This document shows positions 1-12,985 of a DNA stretch of 64,000 bases, piece after piece; positions within the stretch are counted from its first letter, which is position 1, and every line of letters starts with the position of its first letter. Origin of the DNA: Pseudisothecium myosuroides (Eukaryota; Streptophyta; Bryopsida; Hypnales; Lembophyllaceae); the NCBI GenBank assembly GCA_951799445.1, contig OX637287.1, positions 48,637,724 to 48,701,723 on the forward strand. The letters run 5' to 3'. A model generated the notes under the pieces. The model had not been told where the DNA came from. It made no database searches and saw only the letters and a list, made by a program, of their open reading frames with translations. Position numbers and translations under genes: made by a program.

Positions 1-163
1 ATCACTCTTCCTTCATCGAAGTGTTACATGATTCAACATGGGCTTAACCGTAAAGTTAAACTAGTGCACTCGATTAACGTCCATAAATAGAGCAAGAATT
101 GGCCGAATCATGAAGTGTAAAACTTCAGTCGCATTTACGATTTAAAATCTCACGGGGACGCAC

Positions 164-1987
164 CAATTTTTGCTTTGCAGTAACAAAGCTAACTGGTGGA
201 GGTTCATTCGGAGAATCATCGTCAGTGCTTATCTCGTCCTTGGTGGCTTCCCTGAACGACTTCTTGAACTTCTCAGGCTTCCTCTTAGCTCCGTACGGAT
301 TGCTTGGTCTTTTGCGGTTAAAACTGTAAGGATTAATCTTTTCTTCCGGTTCAGGAGAGGGCGAACGATCATTGTCTTTGATTTCTGTCGTCAGCCGGCG
401 GTATGTTCCAGCTGTAGGAAAGGTAGCCGCATTATAATTTGATTTTGGAGCAGGCTCTGGTAAATTAACATCTGCAATACATATGATAGAGATATTTAAG
501 TGCAAGTTCGCCACAAGCTGTACATGCTAACAATATTGCGAACTTCATCATTCATCATCCAGGAGGTACTTATCCTGAAAAAGTATGGGTGCACGAAGTC
601 AAATAACCAATATAACACTAAGTTAAAGAATAAAGGAAGGTACAAAGTCATTAGCCCAAATGAGAATGCCATCGTACCTTCCACGCAAGGGGCAGTTTCG
701 ATACCCTTTTGTTGCCCATGAGTGTAGAGAGATGTGAGCCTAGACTGCATCAATCCTTTACTAGACCTCAAAACGTCAGCCTCTTCTTTCCTTTCACAAT
801 ATCCAGCCTGATACGATCCTCCCATTGTTGGAGTTTTCACCTCAGACACAAGAGAGTTTGATATGTCCTTTGTGCTGCACTGCGCCTGCCAACGTCACCA
901 AAACTCGCACATGAAATATTTTGCCGGAGAACGTGCTCTAAATTTTTATGTGGATTATGAAACACTGTAACGCGGAAATTGGCAAAAAGCATTTGGAATA
1001 AGCTACACAAGTTGAAGAAGCACAAAAGTACAAGGTGTACGCCTGAGAATGATGAAAAAATCAAGAACTTACTGTAATGCCCTCAGGCCTTGATCTCTGC
1101 ACAAAGGCTCGGTAAAATTTTGCGTTCTTGATTTTCTCGATATCTACAGCTTTACCCTGCCGAAACTTGAACCCAGGAGAAGCATTTGCTTGTTCCAGGG
1201 CTACCCTGTCGGAGTACCAAAACAACAGAAATTCGGTAAGATTGCAGAAACGAAACAACTCTAATAGAAGCAAAGATCATGAAGTGCCCATCTTTAAAAA
1301 AAATAGTATGCCCTGTTCAGCTAAAAAACGCAAGCGGGCCAGAAGGATCAGGTCATTGCCTCCAGAAAACCTCAACGTCGTACAGTAGGAAAAAATGATT
1401 AAAGATGTAACGATTCCTTGTTATACCGACCTCTACAGGCAGGAACTTGAAGCTAACATTAAGAAATTACCGAGCACTGTCCACTTATCAATCGAGAAGT
1501 GCAGATTGACAACTCCACACTTTCTGGTGATCAATGCAGTTATAGTAAAAACTAGAATTAAGATCAGAGAGTTTGATTCCGAAACGTGCTTATCGATGTA
1601 CCCCCGAATACAATTTATCACCGCTCTTCACTACGATAAAAAAACAGACACTAAGTTTACTCGTCTAACACAGATCTAACTGGCTTGTGCAATGCCGCAT
1701 ATTGAAATAACACACCTGTCAACTTGTGTTTCCAGGTTGGCAGCTCCAATTTTTTCCAGCACCTGCTTCTTAATCGGCTCAATATATGTTACATCCTCAG
1801 CTGTTTCGCATTCACTTTCCAAGAATCCGAGCAAGCGAAGACCAAGGCCTAGGGCAGTCTCTGCGTCTCCTCTATTAAAGGCTGCATCAACACCGAAAAG
1901 AAGCGAATGCAACCTGTGAATCTTCTGCTGCACTCTCCCCTTGGAGAGATCAACAACCACAGCGGTCTCCGCTTGTGTTTTCCCCAT
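164..1987 (-). CDS. FIGNL1: FIGNL1 (fidgetin-like 1), N-terminal exons 1-4; gene continues past the left edge
   Basis: FIGNL1 is a nuclear AAA ATPase that removes RAD51/DMC1 from DNA and limits meiotic crossovers in plants. Four minus-strand exons join in phase: 1987-1716, 1205-1073, 840-678 and 471 to about 164 (last donor GTGCGT, less certain). They encode about 292 residues. Exon 1 matches the plant FIGNL1 helical N-terminus (LGLRLLGFLESE, YIEPIKKQVLEKI). Exon 2 has VDIEKIKNAKFYRAF, and exon 3 has MQSRLTSLY. Exon 4 carries SFVTAKQKL at about 284-292, whose FVTA is the FxxA RAD51-binding element found near residue 295 in human FIGNL1. ATG 1987 is the first in-frame Met after a TGA stop. The C-terminal AAA domain is not in the window. 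Family matching is from memory, not a search. Confidence 0.82.
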
Positions 1988-2479
1988 TTCTTGCTTCACA
2001 GCACAAGCTCAACACTAATTTCATCCATGCCTCCCTATTAACGTTTCACATCGTTCCCCTTCGCCCTAGTAAGTACACAAGCATGTCGTTGCTCCCTAAA
2101 AACCAAGCAACTGAGGTGACTGTCGTCGTCGCTCTGTCCAATTCCCGCATCCTGCACACCGAACAGCATGAGATTCAAGTCTTGAAATAGAAAACCTGCT
2201 TACTCAATTTCGCATTATGTACTCGGGGACCGATGGATACAAAGCCAAGCGTCGATCATTTCAACAAAAAACCGAAGACATGACACTTAAGAGATCGGGA
2301 GGAGATTACACTGCACTGCACAAAACGCTCATCAAGACTCTACTTCTAAGACATGAACACACACAACCAAAACAGAAAAGTCTCAAGCACCACAGAGTCA
2401 CGCCAATCGAGCATATAACAGATAGAAAACACCGTAAGCCTAACTACAGAACCTCACCGTCTCTGAACACTCACTGCAC

Positions 2480-3010
2480 CGCAACTAAACACTTGCAAAA
2501 CCAAAAAATTGCGCACTGGACAATCGAACAAACCCTAACGACGACACGACCTGAAATGATTCAAATTCAAATTCCACAGGGGACGAAAGCGCAATCGAAG
2601 TGGACCTTCCAGAACGGAAAGCGGTGAAGTGCCGGTGCGTGCGAGCTGGAGGACAAGAGAGATGGAAAGTCAAATGGCGGGGTCGTCAGTAGCAAACATT
2701 TGAATGCCGTGGGACAGGGGACGGCCATGGATTGCTTGCTGGTGACGAGCGAACTCAGCGAAGTGAACTGGAGTGAGTGGAGGCCAGAGAGGTGAATTGG
2801 CGCGAAGGAGAGAGACGCGCCGCGGTTTTACCTGTAACCGGTGGTCGGAGGGTATGACCGTGGTGTGGGCCCTCGAGAGCGACGCGGCGCGGGGGCCCGT
2901 GCTCGAGCGACCCGATCCGGCCTAGAGTGCCGTTCCCATTGGAGATGTTGAACATTAAGGTAGGGTAGGCCATTGCCGTCGTTGCAGTAGTATATATACG
3001 GCATTTAGAC
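2480..3010 (-). promoter_or_regulatory. Probable FIGNL1 5' leader and promoter with telo-box
   Basis: The base composition rises sharply just upstream of FIGNL1. On the minus strand the stretch reads like a plant 5' leader. A telo-box (AAACCCTAA on the plus strand, 2530-2538), common near transcription starts of plant housekeeping genes, lies in it. A GC-rich block follows at 2790-2950, and a TATATATA-type run lies at about 2990-2998. The transcription start is not resolved. Confidence 0.4.
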
Positions 3011-3011
3011 T

Positions 3012-5032
3012 TGTTGTACTCACAAATTTTATTTTTTTTAGAGGAAAGGGAAAATAGGGGATATTTCACATGTATTTTGGTCAATTCATTCTTGAGAAAA
3101 CAAAGATACAATATATGGTCAAAACAAAATTATCATATTACTTCTCTTTAGATGTTCATGTGGTTCTCTTGATTCTCTAAACCACTATACTAATCTCTAA
3201 AGTCCAAAGAGTTTCATTGAGGAACTATTGAAGGTTTGGGAAGGTTTCTATGATCTCAATTTTTGGCATAATCTTCTTCTTTTTTTTTCAAGATAAAAAA
3301 AATGATTTGCTTTTGGAATTTTTTTTAAAATTTCTATTGGTGCCCATGAGAAAAATTTATACCATCCTAACCAAAAAAGTAAGCAAGGATAAGCAATAAA
3401 AATAAATTAAAAAAACTTGAAATAGTTTAAAAAATTATTTCTCGTAGATTATATTTTCCTCTACGTAGAAAGATTTTATTCATTCCATTTAAATGATCAC
3501 GGAGCATCTTGTTTTGCAAGCAATCTTAGCAAATTTTTGAGAAAATAATATACATTGCATCCTTTTTTAAACTCAATTTTCATAAGTTTTCAAAAAAAAA
3601 AAGTCCCACATGGTTTAATTCACTTGCTAGAATCAAATCTCATTGTTGGAATTAGTGTGTATCAATTCCATCTTAAAACTCTAAACAATTTAGTTTTTTC
3701 CTTCAATCTCACACCTACTTCTACTTAACAATTTTTTAAGGCAAATTTTGTTCTTGTTTTGGAGATTTTTCCCCTTGACTCCCAACTCAATCTTCTAAAC
3801 TTAAACAATTTAAATTCAAAATCTAAAATTATGCAAAAAAATTTAAGTTAAGGGGATTCAATGTTTTATAGTTTAGTTTGTCAAGGGGCACATCTTCACT
3901 ATAATGTAAATATCTTGCAATTTATGTGGTCAAGGTTTTTGAAATTTGTTCCACATTTTCATACTATTCTTACAGTATGTAAGACCCTATGGTTAGATAT
4001 GTACAAATATTTTTGAATCTTTGCACTAAGAATGGCAAATTTGAATGTTTTTTTTTTATAGAACAGGGCTTGAGACTTTAGGGTTTAATCCATCTTGTAA
4101 TCAAAAAATGAAGATTGAACAAAAAATAGCATAAAACTCAACACAACTTCCTTTCATTTGAGTTTTGAAACCATATGGGAATCTGTCAACATGATGTCAA
4201 ATGTATGTCTATGATAGGAGATTTTAATATTGTCCGCGGCAAACAAATTCACTGAACTCTCTCAAAACAAATTGAGTGAAAAAACACAATGCTGAGTTCT
4301 TTGGTGCGTTGGAACCTCCTTTCACTTGCCAATAAGAAAATCAATTAAAATTTGACCAATCTCCAATATTGTTCATATAGAATCAATGAGAAATCATATG
4401 ATAATTTTTTTTTTGACAAAATTTAGAAACGACTTTGAAACTTTGATAGGTGAACATGCTATGGAGTGTACACTGAAGGCCTTCAATTGACGTGTAGAGC
4501 TTGCAAAAGCAGATTTTAAAATAATGTGTGCAAGCACTAAAAGCGTTGAAACTGTGAAAATGAAGTGTAACAAATCTATTTTTTCCTTTAAGTTTCAAAT
4601 TCCCAACAAAGGTGACATAGACTACACAATTAAACAATACAAAAGCGTATGTTTGAAAGTTTACATTAATAGACATTTTATAGGAATGATCCGAAAAAGT
4701 AATACAAAATACACAGTTAACATAAAATTGTAGCATGCAACGTACTTCACAATCTTCGAAATCTAAATTAAAAACCCATCACAATTTGAAATTTAACAAA
4801 CAACAATGCACCAGCAACATGACACCAAAATTCTGTAACTGTTTTTTTAGTCACTACAGTTTCTAACTAACAGTTATACTTCGTTCGAACAGGTCCAACA
4901 AAACCAAACAATCCTCCACTCTGCCGGTGAGTCACAGCAGTCGGTGACTTAATTGCATATCTAAAATGATGCAACAATCCAAAAGGGGGAATTCACACAC
5001 CCGCAAGGGAAAGAATTCTATTGCATGCCTTG
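3012..5032. other. AT-rich intergenic DNA between FIGNL1 promoter and AFG1-like 3' end
   Basis: Homopolymer-rich, low-GC sequence. I see no coding exon or recognisable element here. The last few hundred bases (4,800-5,032) are less AT-rich and probably include the 3' untranslated region of the AFG1-like gene. Confidence 0.5.
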
Positions 5033-8000
5033 TTAAACCGCTTGCACTTGAAGACCATAACGCAGAAAATAATCACGGAACTCCGTCCAAACTACAATCC
5101 CATCACTATTGGCATCTAACTTCTTGTACATATCATCCACCAATTCCTGCATTGACGCTTGTGGTTTTTGTCACATAACAATGTTTAACAACACATCCTG
5201 AATAAGTCAATCGAATTGAATTTGTAGCAGATATTACGATTACAGTTCCAAAAGACAAATTGCATACCGATGGCACGTATCTATGGCCTGATTTGATTTC
5301 AGTGAGATCCTCCATCATCAATAGAAGTTCATCCTTACTCAGTTTGTGGTCTGAATCCACGTTATAACGGTCCCATACCCTTCACACCCAACACTAGAGA
5401 CAGATTAGAAGCTGTTTCAAGTACGCATACACTCTAAACATAATGCAAAGTCTGGGGTTCAAGCCAAACGTGTCACCCTTGTCCACTGTCTTATTAGCTA
5501 GTCAGAAGGCGGTTATAACTTATAATCCTTCTCCTCATTCTAAACCCTTAGATCACCCAAAAAGTACGGATTTGGACATTCTCGATTTAGTAGAACTTGG
5601 CATGGTGTCTAATTATGCCATCTAACAAGCTCTCGCGTATCCGTGGCTTGAACACCTCATGAGGCTATGTCCTTCACGTATCTCTAGCAATTTCACTACC
5701 ACCGCTGGCTTGCAAGTGCTGTGCTTATAGGCCTTCGATTTTATTTGACAGTAGGCAAGGTATACGACTTTTCTGTTACAACTACTTGGATTCAAATGGA
5801 TTCAATTGTATAGATGCAGGGTGTGAACTCACCTTCTTAAATCGCCTTCTTGTAGCGTTGAGCTCTCGAGGTGGCAGATAAAGGCCTTGCCAGGATCAGC
5901 CCATGCACTAGAGAGATAATCACTAGTCTGCATATGGTTCAACCTCGACACGGTTCGTGCAAACGCAAACTCCTCATCACTCTCCACGTACTTTGCCCCT
6001 GTTGAGGGGAAGCCGGCGCCCGCTTTTCCTTTTGCTGCAGAATCCTCTGCCCTGCCATAACATGCCCTCTTCAAACTCTAGGCCTCTGTAAACTAGAGAT
6101 AATCATTTCACGTACACCGACCCTCCCATTCACCTAATATAGAACGAAGAGGAGTTAGGGGAATGGGGTGGAAAGTTAAGAGTATTGGCACCAGTTCTTA
6201 CAACTATAGACGAAGGCAACAAACAAGCCAGAGAATAGAAATCAGAACCAAATATGAAATTTAACTGATTAAAGCTTTACCTGGGTTGATATAAACCGCT
6301 AGGATCAGTTTCTGCGCTTACAATCACTTTCACTTTCTACAAGGACAAGATCCAGTAGTGAGATTCTTGCCTCTGCAGCATTTGTTTGAAGACAATTTCC
6401 TGATGAATTAGACTGAAAATAAATTGTCTTTCCCGTGTAGGCATAAAAGCTTCGTAAATTATTAATTGAGAAGATTGTGAAGCTTAGCCCAGGCTAAAGA
6501 GGGTGGTTGACTGGTTTTAGCCCCCATTTTAGTACGAAAGCCTGGCTAAAATCAATTTCAGCCTAGTGTTTAACCCGGAATCATCAATTCTCACGAAGTA
6601 ATAGTCCCCCTTTCAAGCGGTTAGAGCCTCCGGCTGCTTTATCCTCAGGGCTAATCTTGAGCTTAGGACTTTTATGTTCTTTATGGAAAGAAAAGTTCTA
6701 GTGAGATTTATTCAAGAAAACACAGCTTATTTGCAGTTTTTAATGAGGTCAGAGTAAACAAGAACCAAGGAAAAACAAGTCCTTATTCATATGCTGCTCG
6801 AGTATTAACATGCATTGCCCTTGCCTAGGACATGAAAATGACTTGACTAGGACCGCCAGGCCTTTAGTAGTTCAGTAAATGCACCTGCTCGTAGAAAACA
6901 TCCACCAGAGTGATGAACCTTCTTGCCTGCAACAATAAATTCCAGGTTATAATCTGCAGTCTAGTCGGGGTATAGCAAAGTGGCAGAGTTGTTCACAAGA
7001 AATTCACTGCATGATAGATACAGATAATCAAACAGAATTAAATTTTACGGGGTATGCATGACGAGGGCGGCATTGTCTGCTAGGTCTTTCAGGTTAACCT
7101 TCCGAATTTTCAGAAAACTATGGCGACCTGATAACCTTTTGTACCATGATAACCATGATTACCATTTGAAAAAAATTGTAGAATTTTTATCATGACAATT
7201 AGTACTACCTGAAAACCTCAAGTGACACTACCGTAGTAAAATGGCATTTGACAGTTTCAAACTTCTGCGGCAGATTGTCCGGTAGGATTACTGGGTCCAT
7301 GTCTTCAAAGTCTCTGAGAAATAGCAGGAAAAGTGGCGGACTCGGAAAAGAGGCTACTGGAGTATGAAGTGGTTGGTGCGTACGAGCTCGGAGTGGATCC
7401 TAGTCAGACGTGGGATGCCTGATATGAAAATCGTGTGAAACGAGGACGCAATTGCAAGGTAGTCTGCTGCTCCCTTCGCGGTACCACAAAGCTCCTTGAA
7501 TGTAAATGCTGCTACACCTCCAGCCGCTTTCGGAACTGCCATTCATCACATGATACCTGAATGTTACGCAACACCCTTATCTAGGACCCTCTCTATATTG
7601 TTGAAGAAAAGTCCAGGTGCAGAATATTGCTGGAGTCCATGGATTATGATGAGAGCTCTTAGTGCAATGAGACCTGCTTGACTGTTTACAAGCAAAGGAG
7701 CAGTCCATAAGAGCATTCAGCATGGCTCGATCAATATAGACAAGTCTAGAAGTTGATTTCTATAAACTGATACTGGCCACCAACAGCTGGATTGATTACC
7801 TTCTATGGTGCGACTTCCTTCCTTCAAAATTGTGCGACCAACGGCACGGTCCCCTGCGAGCTGCTTGAAGCCCAGCTCCATTTTCTGAGCTGAATTGTCG
7901 TCAAGTGGAGTGTGCCATACTTTGTCCAGAGCACTAGATGACCAACCATAATCTATTAGCGAGTCAAGCAACAGGATGTAGCAAGAATTTAAACTAAGGA

Positions 8001-11000
8001 AAGAGCATCAAGCCGTGATATGGCGCACTCGTACGGTAGCGAAACTGCACAAAACGGTATCCTGATTATCAAAGTCACCTAGAACCTTCAGGGCGAGCAC
8101 CGATCAGACGATAATCAGCTGCTTGTGGACGAAAAGCAAAAACTTGACATCGACTCTTTATCAGTTCAATGCATGGTAAAAATAACTCCCTTTGGATACC
8201 ATTCTTGTACAACTGCAAGCACAGACAAGATTGAGAAATTCGATCCTTAAAGAAGAACGACGTAGGCATGATCACTAGCTACTTATGTAGTTACTGCAGG
8301 ACTTAGCATTATTTTTAGGAACAGAGTTCATTCCTCATTTGGGGAGAAAAGAGAGAACTCGGGAAATGTCAAAGTAGGACCAAGTTTGCAATTAGCTCTT
8401 AACATTCAATAACGACGTGAAGCAGTGTAGTGAAGAGATGTTTGGTGGGGCTAACCCATCTCATAACATAGAAAAAACACTTTCGATTCGCGCCCTTGCT
8501 CAAGCAAATTTTTAACAGTAAGAAATAGTCATCCAGAGACAAACCTCAGTGGGTGCACGATTTGAAGACGCCACCACGATTCCTCCCCCTTTAAAAAGAT
8601 TCTCTAACAATCTTTTCAGAAGCATGGCATCAGCTATGTCAGTGACCTGCCAGGAACAACCCATGCAACCAACTCCTCAAAATACAATGTTCTCTAATTT
8701 ACTACCCTCATCAACAAAGCAATTAAGTAATTTGTAAAATCTCTCCAATTTCAGTACCGGCAGTAAGACGCCTAGATGTCATTCCATTGGTATTCATAAT
8801 GTGTACATATTTCGCTATGAAAAGAAAACCAAATAAGAAATCAGAAGGACGCATCTCGCATAGAAACTATGCTAAACAACGGTGCATACTAAGATTCAAT
8901 CGAGATCTACACGAAATGGAAATAAAAAACATAGGATATGTTATTCAGTAAAAATTTACTAGCAATTGAAATGAAAGATCTGGATAACAGAGTAGCGATG
9001 GATTATGAAGGTGTGCGAGTCGTTCTTAACCTGAAATTCATCAAAGCAGAGTAACCAGCCTGTCTTCAAGACATCGGTGGCCAGTACTTCCACGACGTCA
9101 GCATCCTTGGGGTGCGAGGTTCGCATGTTGTGTAGTCTGGTCCATTATGTCAAATAGAACAAGTTTCACAGGTAAGGTATACATACCCAAAATTGCCCCC
9201 GCCCCAATTTCTTAATTGCACCCTCTTTGCACTCTTGCATTCTAATGTAGTTAAAATTGTAAAGGATTGCATTGTGACTTTTTCAGTGCGGAATAGTGCA
9301 GAATTGGGGTTGAAAAGTCACAGTTTTACAACTTTAAAGAACACCACCATGCGGTTTAGACACATGGCAAAAAGTTCATTCATTATTCCAAAAATTTTAG
9401 GGGCGCTTTTGGATAACCATTGCAATTGAGTAGGGAGTTCAAAGAACCACATTCGAATCCAAATAGGCCCCCCTAGGGACAACAATGGGAAGCTATATGT
9501 TTTGCTTTGACCACTTACAATGTGTCTTTTTTTAATGAAGATTTGGTTGACTGAATTGTATGTGGAAAAAACTTTTGAATTGCCGTTCTATTGCAAAAAT
9601 AAAATCTTGAATCCAATCAATCTAAGTATACACCACAACCAAAGGGACAACAATGGATCATCCTACCTTATTGGTTGATCTCAATGGCTGATCTCAATGG
9701 CTGATCTCAAGAGTGTATCCAAGAAATGATCGTGCATGACAGTTGTCCTTAAGGATGGTGTCAACATAGGGGGAAACAAATGGAAAACGATATGAACTGT
9801 GTGTGTCCTTTTGCAATTTGTCAGTTTATTAACAAAGCATGCAAAGGAGACCACAGGTGACAGTACATCCAGTTCTTGCCACTGCGTGTCATGGCAAGGC
9901 AGGTGGCCTTGCCAAGCAGTCCCTGGCAGAAAACGATACTGTACTACGTCAAGCAGCCGGATGCATGAGTCCATGCCAGTCAAGCCAAAGACGTCCGAGG
10001 GATAACCTTCTAGGAATTTATAAAAACTTGACTTATTAGCCCAAAGGGGTGATGAATCCGACTCCAAGAAATTGAACTTGTAACAAAAAATTAAGGGGAT
10101 TAAATCTGTGTGTATCTTAATTCTCTGTGTCAATAAACACTTCGGAGGCGTGTGCACGTTCGCTTACCTCTTGTGAATGTCGAGCATGAATTGGTGGAAA
10201 TGAACTCTTCGCTTGCCTTGGATGGGACTACAGTGAAAGAAAATATCCGCCACCAACGACTTCCCTGTGCCTACCCCTCCATAAATATAAACCCTGTACC
10301 ACAATTTGAGCGTGCAAAGCTCAGCACCAACAATTAGAAAGAAGGGTACACTTTGCTAGCATTCAAAGCTCTGCACGTACTCTTCTGTTTGCGAAAGATC
10401 AACTTAATTTCATGAAAATTGCACAAAAAAATGCACGGGAATGATTGCCAGGCGGGGGGTACTGACCACAAGGGATGGTTCATGATAAAAATAGAAAAAA
10501 ACATGTTAAATCACCATTGTCAGGAAGTACACATTAGGGTTAGGAGTCATCCATATACACTACAGGAAGGAGATAGGGTTTGATGCCTGTCGCCATCTTG
10601 TATACGGCTGACGTCAAAATCTCTGGTGCATTGACAGGACTATCGATCGTAATCAGAAATTCAAAAAAACCCTGCAAACAAGCCCTAATCAGTCAGTCTT
10701 AGATAGGACGTACCCCTGAGGAGCCAGCTTCGGTCGGCTCAATCCCACAGCTGAGAATAGCTTGTTGCCGATGCCTGGCGTTGGTTGCTCATACGTTTCA
10801 AGCTCCCTGTGCAACCGCTCGAGGGGCTGCAATGCAGCGACTTGTCCTGCATCCAATTTGATCGCTCCCGCTTTGACCAACTGGTGATATGCGTCCAATG
10901 GATACGTTCCTCTCGGAATTCTCTCCAGGCTTTCCACAATCCCTCCATAGCCACGGAGACGCAGCTTGAAGATATGACCGACGGCAGGAATGACACAGTG

Positions 11001-11036
11001 ACCTAATGCGTGCTGTACGCGGCTCCATTGCCTCAT
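5033..11036 (-). CDS. AFG1/ZapE-like mitochondrial ATPase with C-terminal EF-hand pair (12 exons, 547 aa)
   Basis: AFG1 proteins are P-loop ATPases of the mitochondrial inner membrane involved in protein quality control. Exons: 11036-10714, 10293-10168, 9136-9031, 8646-8545, 8212-8079, 7933-7800, 7535-7384, 6926-6885, 6336-6281, 6075-5833, 5379-5268, 5146-5033. All phases agree. Residues 1-32 are Arg-rich without acids, like a mitochondrial presequence. Landmarks: Walker A GGVGTGKS (113-120), Walker B LLCFDEFQ (178-185), VTDIADAM (186-193), ASSNRAP (211-217), VPKAAGGVAAFTF (from 309), ADYLAIA, RRFITLVDVFYEQ (361-373) and the terminal SDEEFAFARTVSRL (from 424). Exons 11-12 then add two EF-hand loops (479-490 NVDSDHKLSKDE; 521-532 DANSDGIVVWTE). 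ATG 11036 is the first Met after an in-frame TAA. The exon 7 donor (GTACGC at 7383) was chosen because it restores the family's spacing before RRFITL. AFG1 identity is very firm; the EF-hand join rests on phase agreement and lack of a stop. Confidence 0.88.
9190..9690. repeat. Dispersed repeat in AFG1-like intron 2 (relative at 63.05-63.56 kb)
   Basis: This stretch of the second intron is recognisably similar, in the same orientation, to 63050-63560. Shared landmarks include caccaccatgc (9341 and 63192), acacatggca (9360 and 63211), tgggaagctat (9487 and 63348) and accaaaggg/accaaagg followed by acaatgga near the right side. It has no long ORF and I could not find its ends. Confidence 0.55.
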
Positions 11037-12985
11037 GGCATGCAATGGCTGCACTTCATGAAGCGAAAAAAGAAATCGGAAAATGAAAGATTAGCTACGG
11101 AGCATTGCCATCGTTGTCGAATGGCGCTTCGTCGCCACAGTCAATGCTGCAGGAAAGCCCAAAAAAATGCCAAAGAAACACCCGAAAGTTCTAAGGGGCC
11201 AAAATTTGCAACAGTTTAAAGCAATGAAGAGGAAATGCTATCAAACATTGCCAGGCCTGGTTGTCAAATGAGCTCTGCCACCACAGCCATGGCGGATTCT
11301 GTTGCTATAAGACATACCGAATGGCGGACGAAAGATCCAAGAATCAGGAAACTGCTACAGTCGCTAGTAACGAAGAGGGAAATAATGCTATCAAAACGTT
11401 ACAAGACGCGCGCGACGGAGGTTCACCTCACATGTTCTTATCAATTGCACGATGGCGCCATTCGTTATATTACAAGTGCTCGATATGCAATTGACATCGG
11501 ATAATTGTAACGGCTTCCGACGTAAGTCATCACTCGATCGCTAAAAATTTGAATCTCAGTTACACATGATTATGAAAGACCATAGACCAGAATAGAAACA
11601 ACTTCAGCTATGAACTAAAGAATCTGGCTATGGAGATTCAAGATCCAGCCTCGTTAACAACTCGCATTCGTAGCGATAGCGATTTCAAATGCAACGACGT
11701 CCAAGAGCCGCAATCACCAGAACATAGTCATGAAGCTCCAAGAATCGCGAGCAACACACTGACAACCACAATCGTTCTGTGCGAATTTAACACGATCATC
11801 ATAGCATGGAATTCGCAAAATCTCAACAAAGCTCGCCCTATTCTCAACGAGAACCGCAACTCTGACGATGGAGGGACAAAAATTAATCTGGCTGATTACT
11901 AGCGCCGTTGTATGGATACAGATGGTTAGGATTAACTTCCAGTGAACTTGATTGATACAGAGAATTGATACAATTCCAACTAGTAAATACGCAAGTGATG
12001 GTTTGGATAGGAGAATAGAGAGTAGCCAAGAGTGCAGGAAGCCAGAAACGCACTGTTAGACAGCAGAATTGCAACAGAGTTGTGAGGAACCGTTACCGTT
12101 AGCCCTAGCTTTTCCATCGTAGTCGACAGCTGTGAAGACCAGAGTCATCTTGTATGCGATTTGAACTTCGTGTGAGAAAACGCGTGGTTCTCGATCAACA
12201 CTCTTTCAAACCTTTGAAGCAGACTGCTGATTGTTCTCTCACGAATTGTATCGCTAAGTATTAATGACAGGAGAACATACTGCCACAAGTATATCACATA
12301 CATATGTGCCCATACTTGAATTCACAACTGAAAAAGCAGAAGCGGTGAACCTTCGTTTTCTGTAAAAAACAAAGTTCGTAAAACCAGGAGAAGCAGGAAT
12401 CCAAAGAAACGTCGTACAAACATTTTCAAACTTCAATCACATCGTACACGGTTTCAAATGAATTAAAGCCGAGGAAATGATCGACACTCAGAAGCTCAGG
12501 CAGTGTATGTTTTAGTGTACAAATGTATCACGAATTATTAGATACACAGGCTCATGTGGAGCTCCAAAATTGGTGTTGGTCACAAACTCCAACTACAATC
12601 AGTTCTGAACCTAAATTCTAATTACACCTACCCCCTGCTGCAGACACTCATATATACAGAATGATCACCATCTGTGACCACAACCCCCCACTCATACCAC
12701 CTTCCACTATACCCCAAGGATCGAAACTGCATCCCACTTTACCCCTCCTCCCTCACACCGAAAACGAAAAAACAGCGAAATTTCTCCCGTCATGAAGTTC
12801 ATGATCACGCAATTACAGCTCCCTCGCCGCTTCCGAGAAATCAACCCCGACATGATCAAGGTTTCATCTTTCCCATGAATTGAAGCCAACCAAACTCAGA
12901 TATCACCAACTCCTTCGGCAGTTGGCTCACCAGTGGTCCTCTGTTCATTCCCTTTCACAGCATGCCATGCGATTGTTGCTGCAGC
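11037..12985. other. Upstream region of AFG1-like gene and 3' flank of EXORDIUM gene
   Basis: Non-coding as far as I can see. The part next to 11,037 should hold the AFG1-like leader and promoter, and the part next to 12,985 the EXORDIUM 3' untranslated region. ORFs at 11.2-11.9 kb are short, overlapping and match nothing I know. Confidence 0.4.

Noticed and set aside
2217..2627. 136-codon plus-strand open frame rich in Lys/His/Thr
   Set aside because: It is antisense to the likely FIGNL1 5' leader, and its composition reflects that leader.
7261..7350. Open frame LRDFEDMDPVILPDNLPQ considered as an AFG1-like exon
   Set aside because: The family has only about seven residues between IPRLT and RRFITL, which the exon 7 end already supplies.
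9681..10157. 158-codon minus-strand open frame between AFG1-like exons 2 and 3, considered as an extra exon
   Set aside because: Exon 2 (phase 2) joins exon 3 at 9136 directly to give HKRLHNMRTSHPKDADVVE, as the family requires. The open frame starts with a non-family sequence and overlaps repeat DNA.
10689..11028. Alternative-frame open frames over AFG1-like exon 1
   Set aside because: Overlap the exon that carries the family N-terminus; shadows.
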